A stretch of DNA of 64,000 nucleotides from Blastochloris viridis (GCF_001402875.1 NZ_CP012946.1:2458001-2522000); one strand, 5' to 3'; shown: positions 53,696 to 63,208, counted from the first letter of the stretch. Numbers and translations are program-made. Notes: generated by a model from the letters alone, not told the origin.

Positions 53696-55198
53696 ATGAG
53701 CCGCGACATAGAAACCGACGCCGCCTCGAAAGAGAAGCTGATCGAGGACGTGCTGTCCGCCTACCCCGACAAGTTCGCCAAGCGCCGCCGCAAGCATCTC
53801 GCGGTCTCAAAGTCGCCGACCGAAGCTGCGCCCGACGGCGAGAGCGCGCTGAGCGAATGCGACGTCAAATCGAACATCAAGTCCATTCCGGGCGTGATGA
53901 CCATCCGCGGCTGCGCCTACGCCGGTTCCAAGGGCGTGGTGTGGGGCCCGGTGAAGGATCTGGTCCATATCAGCCACGGCCCGGTCGGCTGCGGCCATTA
54001 TTCCGGGTCCCAGCGCCGCAACTACTACAACGGCACCACCGGCGTTGACGCCTTCGTCACCCTGCACGTCACCTCCGACTTCCAGGAACGCGACATCGTG
54101 TTCGGCGGTGACAAGAAGCTCGAAAAGATCATCGACGAGCTGGAAGTGATGTTTCCGCTCTCCCGCGGCATCACCATCCAGTCGGAATGCCCGGTTGGCC
54201 TGATCGGCGACGACATCGAGGCGGTGGCCAAGAAGAAGAACAAGGAAATCAACAAGACGATCATCCCGGTGCGGTGCGAGGGCTTCCGCGGCGTGTCGCA
54301 GTCGCTCGGCCACCACATCGCCAACGACACCATCCGCGACTGGGTGTTCGACAAGAAGCCGATCGAGTTCGAGGGCACGCCCTACGACGTCAACATCATC
54401 GGCGACTACAACATCGGCGGCGACGCCTGGGCCTCGCGCCGTCTGCTCGAGGAGATCGGCCTCCGCGTCATCGGCATGTGGTCGGGCGATGCCACCCTCG
54501 CCGAGATGGAGCGCGCGCCGAAGGCCAAGCTCAACCTCATCCACTGCTACCGGTCGATGAACTACATCTGCCGGCACATGGAGGAGAAGCACGGCGTCCA
54601 CTGGCTGGAATACAACTTCTTCGGCCCGAGCCAGATCGCGGCCTCCTTGCGCAAGATCGCCAAGGAGTTCGGCCCCGAAATCGAGGCGAACGCGGAAAAG
54701 GTCATCGCCAAGTACCAGCCGATGGTCGACGCGCTGCTCGCCAAGTTCAAGCCGCGGCTCGAAGGCAAGTCGGTGATGCTGTACGTCGGCGGCCTGCGCC
54801 CGCGCCACGTCGTCGATGCCTACACCGATCTCGGCATGGAGATCGTCGGTACGGGCTATGAATTCGCTCACAACGACGATTACCAGCGCACCGGGCATTA
54901 CGTGAAGGCCGGCACGCTGATCTATGACGACGTCACCGGCTACGAGCTGGAGAAGTTCGTCGAGAAGATCCGTCCCGACCTGGTCGGCTCCGGCATCAAG
55001 GAGAAGTACCCGGTCCAAAAGATGGGCATTCCGTTCCGCCAGATGCACTCGTGGGACTATTCCGGCCCGTACCACGGCTATGACGGCTTCGCGATCTTCG
55101 CCCGCGACATGGATCTCGCCATCAACAACCCGGTGTGGGGCCTGTTCACCCCGCCGTGGAAGAAGTCGGACGAGAAATACCTCGAGGCCGCCGAGTAA
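53696..55198 (+). CDS. nifD: Nitrogenase molybdenum-iron protein alpha chain NifD
   Basis: This 500-residue protein has P-cluster ligands at Cys73 ([11 protein letters not shown]), Cys99 ([11 protein letters not shown]) and Cys165 ([12 protein letters not shown]). The FeMo-cofactor is held by Cys284 ([11 protein letters not shown]) and His451 ([18 protein letters not shown]). This is the full set for molybdenum nitrogenase, so the enzyme is not a vanadium or iron-only type. It forms an alpha2-beta2 tetramer with NifK. Confidence 0.99.
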   Translation: MSRDIETDAASKEKLIEDVLSAYPDKFAKRRRKHLAVSKSPTEAAPDGESALSECDVKSNIKSIPGVMTIRGCAYAGSKGVVWGPVKDLVHISHGPVGCGHYSGSQRRNYYNGTTGVDAFVTLHVTSDFQERDIVFGGDKKLEKIIDELEVMFPLSRGITIQSECPVGLIGDDIEAVAKKKNKEINKTIIPVRCEGFRGVSQSLGHHIANDTIRDWVFDKKPIEFEGTPYDVNIIGDYNIGGDAWASRRLLEEIGLRVIGMWSGDATLAEMERAPKAKLNLIHCYRSMNYICRHMEEKHGVHWLEYNFFGPSQIAASLRKIAKEFGPEIEANAEKVIAKYQPMVDALLAKFKPRLEGKSVMLYVGGLRPRHVVDAYTDLGMEIVGTGYEFAHNDDYQRTGHYVKAGTLIYDDVTGYELEKFVEKIRPDLVGSGIKEKYPVQKMGIPFRQMHSWDYSGPYHGYDGFAIFARDMDLAINNPVWGLFTPPWKKSDEKYLEAAE

Positions 55199-55328
55199 TC
55201 GGCGACCCCTCAACTGGCGTCAGTGGCCGGCGCGGGATCGCTCGCTCCCGCAGCCGGCCCGGACACCGAAGTAATTCAATCGACGCGGGCCGCCGTTTGG
55301 CGCGGCCGCCGAGACAAGGATCACGACC

Positions 55329-56864
55329 ATGCCGCAGTCCGCCGAAAAGGTGCTCGACCACGCAAAGCTATTCCACGAGCCCGAATATCAGGAGATGTTC
55401 GCCCGCAAGCGCGAGCAGTTCGAGTGCCCGAACTCCGCCGACGCCGTCGCCGAGCAGACCGCATACCTGAAGAGCTGGGAATACCGGGAGAAGAACCTCG
55501 CCCGTGAAGCGGCGGTGATCAACCCGGCCAAGGCCTGCCAGCCGCTGGGCGCGGTGTTCGCTGCCGCCGGCTTCGAGGGCACGCTGTCCGTCGTGCATGG
55601 TTCGCAGGGCTGCGTCTCCTACTATCGCTCGCACCTGTCGCGTCACTTCAAGGAGCCGTGCTCGGCGGTGTCCACCTCAATGACCGAGGACGCGGCGGTG
55701 TTCGGCGGCCTCAACAACATGATCGACGGCCTAGCCAACGCCTACAAGCTCTATCAGCCGAAGATGCTGGCGGTCTCCACCACCTGCATGGCGGAAGTGA
55801 TCGGCGACGATTTGCACGCCTTCATCGAAACCGCGCGCCAGAAGGGCTCGGTGCCGCAGGACTTCTCCGTGCCGTTCGCCCACACCCCGGCTTTCGTCGG
55901 CAGCCACGTCGATGGCTATGACGTGGCGGTGAAGGGCGTCCTCGACCACTTCTGGAAGGGCAAGACCCGCGTCGCCAACGGCAAGATCAACATCATTCCG
56001 GGCTTCGATGGCTTCTGCGTCGGCAACAACCGCGAGCTGAAGCGCATCCTTGATGTGATGGGCGTCGAGTACACCCTGATCCAGGACGCCTCCGAGCAGT
56101 TCGACACCCCGTCCGACGGCGAGTACCGCATGTACGACGGCGGCACCAAGCTGGCGGACGTGGCGGACGCGCTCAATGCCAAGGCCACCATCTCGCTGCA
56201 GCACTGGTGCACCCGCAAGACGCTCGACTACGCCGCCGACGCCGGCCAGGAGACCGCGAGCTTCAACTATCCGCTCGGCGTCGGCGCCACCGACGACCTG
56301 CTGATGAAGATCTCCGAGCTGTCGGGCAAGGCGATCCCGGACTCGATCACCAAGGAGCGCGGCCGCCTGGTCGACGCCATCGCCGACAGCCAGGCCTATC
56401 TGCACGGCAAGAAGTACGCGATCTTCGGCGATCCGGACTTCGTCTATGCCATGGCCCGCTTCGTGCTGGAAACCGGCGGCGAGCCGACCCATGTTCTCGC
56501 CACCAACGGCACCACCGCCTGGGCCGAGGACATGAAGAAGCTGCTCGCCTCCTCGCCGTTCGGCAAGGGCTGCCAGGTGTGGGCCGGCAAGGATCTGTGG
56601 CACCTGCGCTCGATCCTGTTCACCGAGCCGGTCGATCTTCTGGTCGGCAGCTCCTACGGCAAGTTCCTGGAGAAGGACACCGGCATCCCGCTGGTGCGCC
56701 TCACCTTCCCGATCTTCGACCGTCACCACCACCACCGCTTCCCGGTCATCGGCTACCAGGGTGCCCTGCGCGTGCTGACGTCGATCCTCGACAAGGTGTT
56801 CGACAAGCTCGACGCCGACGCCTCCAAGCCCGGCAAGGACGTCTCGTTCGACCTGACGCGCTGA
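55329..56864 (+). CDS. nifK: Nitrogenase molybdenum-iron protein beta chain NifK
   Basis: This 511-residue protein carries the P-cluster cysteines Cys70 ([12 protein letters not shown]), Cys95 ([11 protein letters not shown]) and Cys153 ([13 protein letters not shown]), with the same numbering as the Azotobacter protein. The N-terminal extension is of the common long type. The gene starts 130 bases after nifD. A REP element follows its stop, before the nifE promoter. Confidence 0.99.
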   Translation: MPQSAEKVLDHAKLFHEPEYQEMFARKREQFECPNSADAVAEQTAYLKSWEYREKNLAREAAVINPAKACQPLGAVFAAAGFEGTLSVVHGSQGCVSYYRSHLSRHFKEPCSAVSTSMTEDAAVFGGLNNMIDGLANAYKLYQPKMLAVSTTCMAEVIGDDLHAFIETARQKGSVPQDFSVPFAHTPAFVGSHVDGYDVAVKGVLDHFWKGKTRVANGKINIIPGFDGFCVGNNRELKRILDVMGVEYTLIQDASEQFDTPSDGEYRMYDGGTKLADVADALNAKATISLQHWCTRKTLDYAADAGQETASFNYPLGVGATDDLLMKISELSGKAIPDSITKERGRLVDAIADSQAYLHGKKYAIFGDPDFVYAMARFVLETGGEPTHVLATNGTTAWAEDMKKLLASSPFGKGCQVWAGKDLWHLRSILFTEPVDLLVGSSYGKFLEKDTGIPLVRLTFPIFDRHHHHRFPVIGYQGALRVLTSILDKVFDKLDADASKPGKDVSFDLTR

Positions 56865-56873
56865 TCGAGGCCC

Positions 56874-57035
56874 GTCGTCCCGGGCATGGAATTTGCTGAG
56901 CCTGGGACGACAGAACTCTAGAGAGCTCTCGTCATCCCGGGCGAGGCGAAGCCGAGACCCGGGATCGTCCTGACGGAAGCGCTGTCCTGCACACGGTCCC
57001 GGCTCGCGCAGTTTCGCTGCTTGGCCGGGACGACA
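56874..57035. repeat. REP/BIME-like elements between nifK and nifE
   Basis: GTCGTCCCGGGCATGG ... CCTGGGACGAC is one imperfect hairpin. GTCATCCCGGGCGAGGCG followed by GAGACCCGGGATCGTC is a second unit, and GGTCCCGGCTCGCGC ... GGCCGGGACGAC a third. They separate nifHDK from the nifE promoter and could end or process the nifHDK transcript. Confidence 0.82.
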
Positions 57036-57053
57036 GGCTCTTCCCGGCGCTCC

Positions 57054-57069
57054 CGGCACGGCTCTTGCT
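57054..57069 (+). promoter_or_regulatory. Sigma-54 promoter of nifENX
   Basis: CGGCACG-GCTC-TTGCT matches the -24/-12 consensus except for C in place of the first T. The nifE ATG is 75 bases downstream. No TGT-N10-ACA site was found in the repeat-filled region just upstream. Confidence 0.7.
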
Positions 57070-57144
57070 AGGCTTTGAGCGACCGAACATCAACGCCGGC
57101 CTGGGGCTTTCCGCCCCCGGCCGCCCCACCCAACGGGGACTGAC

Positions 57145-58719
57145 ATGCTGAAGGACAAGATCAAGGCCGCGTTCGACGAACCGGCCTGCGCGACCAACCG
57201 GGCCAAGGCCGCGGCCGCGCGCGCCAAGGGTTGCTCGAAGCCGCTGACGCCGGGCGCCGCCGCCGGCGGGTGTGCGTTCGACGGCGCCAAGATCTCGCTC
57301 CAGCCCATCACCGACGCCGCCCATATCGTCCATGGCCCGCTCGCCTGCGAGGGCAATTCCTGGGACAATCGCGGCTCGGGCTCCTCCGGCTCCGACCTGT
57401 GGCGCCGGTCCTTCACCACCGACCTCACCGAACTCGACATCGTCACCGGCAATGGCGAGAAGAAGCTCTACAAGGCGATCCGCGAAATCTCGACGCGGTT
57501 CAAGCCGGCGGCGGTGTTCGTCTATTCCACCTGCGTCACCGCGCTGATCGGCGACGACATCGACGCGGTGTGCAAGCACGCATCAATCAAATACGGCCTG
57601 CCGGTGATCCCGGTGCATTCGCCGGGCTTCGCCGGTTCGAAGAACCTCGGCAACAAGCTCGCCGGCAACGCGCTGCTCGACCACGTCATCGGCACGCACC
57701 AGCCGGACGATGTCGGCCCGACCGACGTCGTCATCCTCGGCGAGTTCAACCTCGCCGGCGAGTTCTGGCTGGTGAAGCCGCTGCTCGACCAGCTCGGCAT
57801 CCGCGTCCGCACCTGTGTTCCCGGCGATGCGCGATACCTGGATGTCGCGGCCGCCCACACTGCCAACGTCACCATGGTGGTGTGCTCCACCGCGCTGATC
57901 GGCCTTGCCCGCCGCATGGAAGAGCGCTGGGGCATCCCCTATTTCGAGGGCTCGTTCTACGGCATCACCGACACCTCCGAATCGTTGCGCCGCCTCGCCC
58001 GCATGCTGGTCGAACGCGGCGCGCCGGCCGATCTCACCGTGCGCACCGAAGCCCTGATCGCGGCTGAGGAAGCGCGCGCCTGGGCACGGCTTGAGACCTA
58101 TCGCGCCCGCCTTGCCGGCAAGCGCGTGCTGCTCAACACCGGCGGCGTCAAGTCGTGGTCGATCGTCGCGGCGCTGATGGAACTCGGCATGGAGATCGTC
58201 GGCACCTCGGTCAAGAAGTCGACCGTCGAAGACAAGATGCGGGTGCAGATCCTGATGCGCGAGGAGGCCCACGCCTTCGAGGGCATGGCGCCGCGCGACC
58301 TCTACGCTCAGCTCAAGGGCGGCGGCGCCGACATCATGCTGTCGGGCGGGCGCACCCAGTTCATCGCGCTGAAAGCCCGCATGCCATGGCTCGACATCAA
58401 CCAGGAGCGCATCCATCCTTATGCCGGTTATGACGGCACCATCGAGCTGGTGCGCCAGATCGACATCTCGATCAACAACCCGGTGTGGGACGAGGTGCGC
58501 ACGCCCGCGCCGTGGGACAATGACGGGCGGCTGACCGATCAGCACCTCCGCCAGGTCGCGCCAGCGGATGATGATGCCGACGCGACCGACCCGACCTTCA
58601 CCGCGCGGCATCGGAAAAAGTTCGCCAACTCGCGGGTCGACAATACCGACTCGGACTATCTCGCCCACCACCGCAAGAAGTTCGCCGGTCGCGACGCCGA
58701 CGACATCGGGGACGATTGA
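57145..58719 (+). CDS. nifE: FeMo-cofactor assembly scaffold NifE
   Basis: This 524-residue NifD-like subunit of the NifEN scaffold has cluster cysteines at Cys43 (AAGGCAFDGA), Cys68 (PLACEGNSW) and Cys130 (VYSTCVTALIGDD). The core ends around RTPAPWDNDGRL (about residue 460). A tail of roughly 60 residues follows that is acidic and contains two copies of HRKKFA (ARHRKKFAN and AHHRKKFAG). This tail is longer than in many NifE proteins and looks like an internal duplication. nifN starts three bases after the stop. Confidence 0.97.
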   Translation: MLKDKIKAAFDEPACATNRAKAAAARAKGCSKPLTPGAAAGGCAFDGAKISLQPITDAAHIVHGPLACEGNSWDNRGSGSSGSDLWRRSFTTDLTELDIVTGNGEKKLYKAIREISTRFKPAAVFVYSTCVTALIGDDIDAVCKHASIKYGLPVIPVHSPGFAGSKNLGNKLAGNALLDHVIGTHQPDDVGPTDVVILGEFNLAGEFWLVKPLLDQLGIRVRTCVPGDARYLDVAAAHTANVTMVVCSTALIGLARRMEERWGIPYFEGSFYGITDTSESLRRLARMLVERGAPADLTVRTEALIAAEEARAWARLETYRARLAGKRVLLNTGGVKSWSIVAALMELGMEIVGTSVKKSTVEDKMRVQILMREEAHAFEGMAPRDLYAQLKGGGADIMLSGGRTQFIALKARMPWLDINQERIHPYAGYDGTIELVRQIDISINNPVWDEVRTPAPWDNDGRLTDQHLRQVAPADDDADATDPTFTARHRKKFANSRVDNTDSDYLAHHRKKFAGRDADDIGDD

Positions 58720-58722
58720 GCC

Positions 58723-60117
58723 ATGGCCGACGCCGTCTCCAAGATCATCCACCCGCAGAAGGCGGCGGCGGTCAACCCGCTGAAATCCTCGCAGCCGCTC
58801 GGCGCCGCGCTGGCCTTTCTCGGCGTCAATAACACCATGCCGCTGTTCCACGGCACCCAGGGCTGCACCTCGTTCGCGCTGGTGCTGATCGGGCGGCACT
58901 ACAAGGAAGTGATCCCGATCCAGACCACCGCGATGGACGAGGTCGCCGCCATCCTCGGCGGCGCCGACCATCTCGAAGAGGCGATCCTGAACCTGAAGAA
59001 GCGCACCAACCCGGCGCTGATCGCAGTCTGCACCACCGCTCTGGCCGAGACCCGCGGCGAGGATTTCGACGGCGACATCAAGCTGATCGCGGCGCGGCGC
59101 GGCGAGGACCTTGCCGGCACCGAGATCGTGCTGGCCCACACGCCGGATTTCGACGGCTCGATCGAGCAGGGCTGGAGCAAGGCCGTCACCGCCATCATCA
59201 CCGGCGTGGTGCGCACCGGCCCGGCTGAGCGGGTGGCGCCCAACCGCATCAACATCCTGCCCGGCAGCCATCTCACCGTCGCCGACCTGGAGGCGATCCG
59301 CGACACCGTCGAGGCGTTCGGCCTGGAGCCGACCATCCTGCCCGACATCTCCGGCTCGCTCGACGGCAAGGTGGCCGAGCGATGGATGCCGACCACCGAC
59401 GGCGGCACGCCGGTCGAGGACATTCGCGTCATGGGCCGCGCCGTCCACACCATCGCCATCGGCGAGCACATGCGGGCGCCCGCCGATGCACTCCGCGCTC
59501 GAACCAATGTGCCCTACACGCTGTTCCCGACATTGACCGGCCTTGCCGTCAGCGATCGCTTCGTCGCGCTGCTTGCCGAGTTGTCCGGCCGGCCGGTGCC
59601 GGCGCGCGTGCGGCGCGCCCGCGCCCAGCTCGAAGACGCCATGCTCGACGGCCACTTCCATTTCGGCGGCAAGCGCGTCGCCATCGCCGGCGAGCCCGAT
59701 CTCGTCTACGCCATGGCGCGGTTCTTCACCGGGCTCGGCGCCGAGGTTTCCTGTGCGGTGTCCTCGACCGGGTCCTCGCCGATCCTGCAGGCGGTGCCGG
59801 CGGCGGAGGTGGTGGTCGGCGACCTCGACGATTTCGAGACGCGCGCCGAGGGCTGCGATATCCTTGTGACCCACAGCCACGGTCGGCAGGCGTCCGAGCG
59901 GCTTGGCATTCCGTTGATGCACATCGGCTTTCCAATCTTCGACCGGCTCGGCGCCCAGCACCGCCACACCGCGCTCTACGAAGGCACCCGCGACCTGGTG
60001 TTCGAGGTCGCCAACATCGTCCAGGCTCACCACGCCCCCCGCACGCCGGCTGAGCTCGATCCCTTCCGTGACCACGGAGACACCCATGTCGGCCGTCCGC
60101 AGACTGCGGCTCATTGA
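58723..60117 (+). CDS. nifN: FeMo-cofactor assembly scaffold NifN
   Basis: This 464-residue NifK-like partner of NifE has KAAAVNPLKSSQPLGAALAF near residue 20, then MPLFHGTQGCTSFALVLIGR with the cluster-region Cys, and YTLFPTLTGLAVSDRFVALL further on. With NifE it matures the NifB cofactor into FeMo-cofactor. Its 3' end overlaps the start of nifX by 32 bases. Confidence 0.97.
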   Translation: MADAVSKIIHPQKAAAVNPLKSSQPLGAALAFLGVNNTMPLFHGTQGCTSFALVLIGRHYKEVIPIQTTAMDEVAAILGGADHLEEAILNLKKRTNPALIAVCTTALAETRGEDFDGDIKLIAARRGEDLAGTEIVLAHTPDFDGSIEQGWSKAVTAIITGVVRTGPAERVAPNRINILPGSHLTVADLEAIRDTVEAFGLEPTILPDISGSLDGKVAERWMPTTDGGTPVEDIRVMGRAVHTIAIGEHMRAPADALRARTNVPYTLFPTLTGLAVSDRFVALLAELSGRPVPARVRRARAQLEDAMLDGHFHFGGKRVAIAGEPDLVYAMARFFTGLGAEVSCAVSSTGSSPILQAVPAAEVVVGDLDDFETRAEGCDILVTHSHGRQASERLGIPLMHIGFPIFDRLGAQHRHTALYEGTRDLVFEVANIVQAHHAPRTPAELDPFRDHGDTHVGRPQTAAH

Positions 60118-60583
60118 TTCCAACGACGAAGCGCCCACCTTGGGCGGTGCCATCCGCGTCGCCATCGCCACGCAGGATTTGAAGACGCTCGACGCGCATT
60201 TCGGCTCGGCTCGCCATTTCGCCATCTACGAAGTGCGCACCACCGGCTGGACCCTGGTCGAGACCGTCAGTTTCGACGACGTGTCCGACCAGCAGGGCGT
60301 GCACAACAAGGACGGCAAGGAAGGCGACGACCGTATCGCCTCCAAGGTCGAGGCGCTGGCCGGCGTGCACCTGTTGTTCTGCCTTGCCATCGGCGGCCCC
60401 TCGGCGGCGCGGGTGGTGCGGGCCAAGATCCACCCGATCAAGGTGCCGGCGCCGCAGCCGATCGACGCGGTGCTGGAGAAGACCCGCGCGATGCTGGAAG
60501 GCACGCCGCCGCCGTGGCTGCGCAAGGTGCTGGCGGAGGCCGGCGTCGGCCCGGCCAAGCCGTCGTTCGTGGATGACGAGTGA
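60086..60583 (+). CDS. nifX: FeMo-cofactor carrier NifX
   Basis: This 165-residue protein has the dinitrogenase-cofactor-binding domain: [20 protein letters not shown] near residue 24, then HFAIYEV, and [20 protein letters not shown]. NifX binds NifB-cofactor or the VK-cluster during FeMo-cofactor synthesis. The start at 60086 has GGAGA just upstream and lies inside nifN in another frame, so expression is probably coupled. Confidence 0.95.
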   Translation: MSAVRRLRLIDSNDEAPTLGGAIRVAIATQDLKTLDAHFGSARHFAIYEVRTTGWTLVETVSFDDVSDQQGVHNKDGKEGDDRIASKVEALAGVHLLFCLAIGGPSAARVVRAKIHPIKVPAPQPIDAVLEKTRAMLEGTPPPWLRKVLAEAGVGPAKPSFVDDE

Positions 60584-60586
60584 GCG

Positions 60587-60622
60587 ATGCGGAAGCCGGC
60601 TCCTTCAGCCGGAGTTCCGCAT
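60587..60622. repeat. Hairpin between nifX and the DUF269 gene
   Basis: ATGCGGAA ... TTCCGCAT form an 8-bp outer stem, with a CCGGCT/AGCCGG inner stem and a short loop. No T-run follows. It may stabilise or process the nifENX message. A second palindrome (GGATCACGACGTGATCC, near 60677) lies further down the same gap. Confidence 0.55.
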
Positions 60623-60719
60623 TCCGTTCGCCGGGAATTCCGACTCGAAACGGAATTGTCGGCGAGAGTGCGATCCAGGATCACGACGTGATCCTCAGGA
60701 TCGCATCAGAGGAGACGAC

Positions 60720-61199
60720 ATGCCCAAGCCCGATCCGGTCGCAGCGCTGATGTCAGACGCCGAAGCGCTGGCGACGCCGTTCCTGCAGACGCTGGTGCGG
60801 CTGCTGCGCGCGCAGGATTCCTTCGGCGCGTGGGAGCGCAAGTCGGACGGCGAATTGCTCGCCGACTACGTGCTGACCAAGGATCAGCGCCGCGCCATTC
60901 CCATCATCGGTGACCCCGATCCGGACATCCTGTGGCGGATCGAGCAGTTCTACGCCGCGGTCGGGCTCGCCATCGAGCAGGACACCGGCCACGTCGCCAG
61001 CCCGATGATGAAAATGCACCACGAGGGCTTCGGCCGCATCATTCTCACCGCCGGCCGGCTGGTGGTGATTTCGAAACACCTGCGTGACGTTCACCGCTTC
61101 GGCTTCGACAGCCTGGCCGCGCTCGGCGCCGCCGGTGCCGAGCTGGTGAGCTCCGGCGCAGAGTTGATCCGCCGCTTCCCCGAGGTCGTCGAGGCCTAA
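60720..61199 (+). CDS. NifX-associated nitrogen fixation protein (DUF269)
   Basis: This 159-residue protein carries the DUF269 blocks [40 protein letters not shown] and [20 protein letters not shown]. It is coded after nifX in many diazotrophs, and its exact role is unknown. An AGAGGAGA ribosome site lies just before the ATG. The acidic-basic mix and absence of cysteines argue against a cluster-binding protein. Confidence 0.93.
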   Translation: MPKPDPVAALMSDAEALATPFLQTLVRLLRAQDSFGAWERKSDGELLADYVLTKDQRRAIPIIGDPDPDILWRIEQFYAAVGLAIEQDTGHVASPMMKMHHEGFGRIILTAGRLVVISKHLRDVHRFGFDSLAALGAAGAELVSSGAELIRRFPEVVEA

Positions 61200-61222
61200 C
61201 TCACTCACACTGGAAGACGCCG

Positions 61223-61534
61223 ATGTTCACCACCCGCGACGGCACCCCCTGGGAGCCGGAATACCTCACCGCCATCGACTCCAAGACCTGTATCGGCTGC
61301 GGCCGCTGCTTCAAGGTCTGCTCGCGCGACGTCATGCATTTGATGGGCGTCAACGAGGATGGCGAACTGGTCGCCTGCGCCGAGGATGAGGACGACGATG
61401 ACGAAGAGTTTCTCCGCAAGGTGATGGTGCTGCACGCCGCCGGCAACTGCATCGGCTGCGGCGCCTGCTCGCGGGTCTGCCCCAAGGCTTGCCAGAGCCA
61501 CGCCAAGGCCAGCGCGCTCGCAGCGGCGGCGTGA
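61223..61534 (+). CDS. fdxB: Nif-specific ferredoxin III (2[4Fe-4S])
   Basis: This 103-residue ferredoxin has two cluster motifs: CIGCGRCFKVCSRDVMHL and CIGCGACSRVCPKAC. An acidic insert (EDEDDDDEEFL) lies between them. It may donate electrons to NifH or act in cofactor assembly. Its stop overlaps the likely GTG start of nifQ. Confidence 0.94.
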   Translation: MFTTRDGTPWEPEYLTAIDSKTCIGCGRCFKVCSRDVMHLMGVNEDGELVACAEDEDDDDEEFLRKVMVLHAAGNCIGCGACSRVCPKACQSHAKASALAAAA

Positions 61535-62196
61535 CCGTCATGTTCACGCCGGTCGAGGACAGGTTCGAACGCAGCGTCGGTTCGCCGGCCGCGTTTTATC
61601 GCCGCCTGACCGGCGTCGACCCGGCAGCGGCCGACATCGCCGCCGACGCCGCGTTCGACCGCCACGTGTTTGCGTGCACGCTCGCGGTCGCACTCAGCGA
61701 GGGCGGCGATCTCGCCGCCCGGCTCGGCCTGGCGCCAGCGGCGCTCGAAGCGCTGGCGGAAGCCCATTTCCCCCACGTCCGCGGCCTGACGCTTCGCGCC
61801 GCCGGCGACGCGGCGCACGACGACGAGGCGGCGATGGTGCGCGACCTTCTGGTGGCGCACCGCTCGCAGCCGGGACGCGACACCCTCTGGCTCGCCGCCA
61901 TCGTCGCGCGCCGGGCGGTCGAGCCCAACCATCTGTGGGAGGACCTCGGCCTCAACGCCCGTACCGAGCTGACGCGCCTGCTCGAGCGCCACTTCCAGCC
62001 GCTGGCGGTGCGGAACACCGGCAACATGCGCTGGAAGCGGTTCTTCTATCGCACGCTGTGCGAGGCCGACGGCTTGGTGATGTGCACCACGCCGGTGTGC
62101 TCGGCCTGCGGCGATTTCGAAAGCTGCTTTGGCGAGGAGACCGGCGAAAGCCGGCTCGCACGCATCCGCCGCGCCAGCGAAGTCGTGCGAATCTAG
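61531..62196 (+). CDS. nifQ: Molybdenum-processing protein NifQ
   Basis: This protein of about 221 residues contains the NifQ cysteine pattern C-x4-C-x2-C-x5-C as CTTPVCSACGDFESC near the C-terminus, which binds a Mo-Fe-S cluster that supplies molybdenum to FeMo-cofactor. WKRFFYRTLCEADGL precedes it, as is usual. The start is set at GTG 61531, overlapping the fdxB stop; ATG 61540 (MFTPVEDRF) is the alternative. Confidence 0.92.
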   Translation: MTVMFTPVEDRFERSVGSPAAFYRRLTGVDPAAADIAADAAFDRHVFACTLAVALSEGGDLAARLGLAPAALEALAEAHFPHVRGLTLRAAGDAAHDDEAAMVRDLLVAHRSQPGRDTLWLAAIVARRAVEPNHLWEDLGLNARTELTRLLERHFQPLAVRNTGNMRWKRFFYRTLCEADGLVMCTTPVCSACGDFESCFGEETGESRLARIRRASEVVRI

Positions 62197-62215
62197 CGCG
62201 AGCCTTGTCCCCTTT

Positions 62216-62327
62216 GTCATCCCGGACGGCGCGGCCCGCGCCGAGCCGGGATCGTTCAACAGGTATTCGCCTCCCTGCTGAACGGCCCCGGGTCTGGCGG
62301 AACCATGGTTCCGCCGCCCGGGGCGAC
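62216..62327. repeat. REP/BIME-like elements after nifQ
   Basis: GTCATCCCGGACGGCGCG followed by GCGCCGAGCCGGGATCG, then GGCCCCGGGTCTGGCGGAAC and GTTCCGCCGCCCGGGGC, form two hairpins. The family is the same as at 14496 and 50847. It sits between nifQ and the sigma-54 promoter of iscA. Confidence 0.8.
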
Positions 62328-62468
62328 GCGTTTGGGCGCGCCACGGCAGCTCCCACCCGACAAACCCGACAATCCGCCGGCGTCGCCTTTGCGACGGCGC
62401 AGCCTGTGTCGGGTTTCGCCCAATCCGGCAAAGCGAGACAACACAACGGTTCGCGGCCATCGGCCCGG

Positions 62469-62485
62469 CCGGCACGGATGTTGCT
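62469..62485 (+). promoter_or_regulatory. Sigma-54 promoter of iscA-nifU-nifS
   Basis: CGGCACG-GATG-TTGCT matches the -24/-12 consensus except for the first T. It starts a third nif transcription unit. The ATG of iscA is 39 bases past the -12 box. No full TGT-N10-ACA site was found in the 130 bases upstream. Confidence 0.7.
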
Positions 62486-62523
62486 TGGGTTCCCGGCAAC
62501 AAATGTCGGTCGAGGAGCCAGTT

Positions 62524-62844
62524 ATGATCGTGCTCACCCAGGAAGCCGCGAACGCCGTCAAGTCGGCGATGGCCAAGACCGGGAAGGAAGACGCCGGCCT
62601 GCGCATCATGGTCGAGTCCGGCGGTTGCGCCGGCTACAAATACCTGATCGGGCTCGATCCCGCCCCGCGCGAGGACGACGCCGTGATCGAGACCTCAGGC
62701 GTCAAGGTGTTCATCGACCCGACCTCGCAGCCACTGGTCGAGGGTCTGCAGGTCGGCTTCGTCGAGAGCTTCGAGGGCTCCGGCTTCACCTTCGAAAATC
62801 CCAATGCCGCGGCGAAATGCTCGTGCGGCAAATCGTTCTGCTGA
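62524..62844 (+). CDS. Nif-cluster IscA/HesB-type Fe-S carrier
   Basis: This 106-residue A-type carrier has the three conserved cysteines: Cys in ESGGCAGYKYL and the CSCGKSFC tail (C-x-C spacing). It accepts or delivers Fe-S clusters for nitrogenase maturation. The start at 62524 is favoured by GAGGAG nine bases upstream; ATG 62503 is possible. It is first in the unit leading to nifU and nifS. Confidence 0.92.
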   Translation: MIVLTQEAANAVKSAMAKTGKEDAGLRIMVESGGCAGYKYLIGLDPAPREDDAVIETSGVKVFIDPTSQPLVEGLQVGFVESFEGSGFTFENPNAAAKCSCGKSFC

Positions 62845-62872
62845 AACGCCCGTTCTGCTGAGGGAGGCTGCC

Positions 62873-63208
62873 ATGCTCGCCACTGCCGAACCACGCCGCA
62901 CCACGCTCGAGCTGCCGCGCCGCACCGGCGCGCCGGCGCCGCGCCCGGTGCCGCCGGCAATCACGCTGGACGCGGCACAGATCGCGCTGATCGCCGAGGA
63001 AATCGAGGCGATGCGCCCGCGCTTCCAGCGCGACGGCGGCGACATCGAGTTCGACCGCGTCGAGGCCAACACCGTGTTCGTGCGCATGACCGGCGCCTGC
63101 TTCGGCTGCCAGCTGGCGGCCGTGTCTGTCAGCGGCGTGCAGATGAAGCTGATGGAAGCGTTGAGCCTGCCGGTGCGGGTGGTGCCGGTCGGAATGGGTC
63201 GCGGCTGA
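62873..63208 (+). CDS. NifU C-terminal-domain Fe-S scaffold protein
   Basis: This 111-residue protein matches only the C-terminal domain of NifU: IEAMRPRFQRDGGDIEFDRV followed by GACFGCQLAAVSVSGVQMKL with the CxxC pair. The N-terminal IscU-like scaffold and central [2Fe-2S] ferredoxin domains of full NifU are absent. An AGGGAGG ribosome site precedes the ATG. It can still assemble a [4Fe-4S] cluster at the dimer interface with sulfur from NifS. Confidence 0.9.
   Translation: MLATAEPRRTTLELPRRTGAPAPRPVPPAITLDAAQIALIAEEIEAMRPRFQRDGGDIEFDRVEANTVFVRMTGACFGCQLAAVSVSGVQMKLMEALSLPVRVVPVGMGRG

Noticed and set aside
56940..57050. A NifA site upstream of nifE
   Set aside because: The only TGT in the near upstream region (CTGTCCTGCACACGGTC) is followed at the right spacing by GTC, not ACA.
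57583..60225. An 880-residue antisense open frame across nifE, nifN and nifX
   Set aside because: It runs opposite three intact nif genes and shows no domain; it is a GC-driven shadow.
62370..62440. A NifA site upstream of iscA
   Set aside because: TGT occurs in CCTGTGTCGGGT, but no ACA lies ten bases later, so the TGT-N10-ACA pattern is not met.
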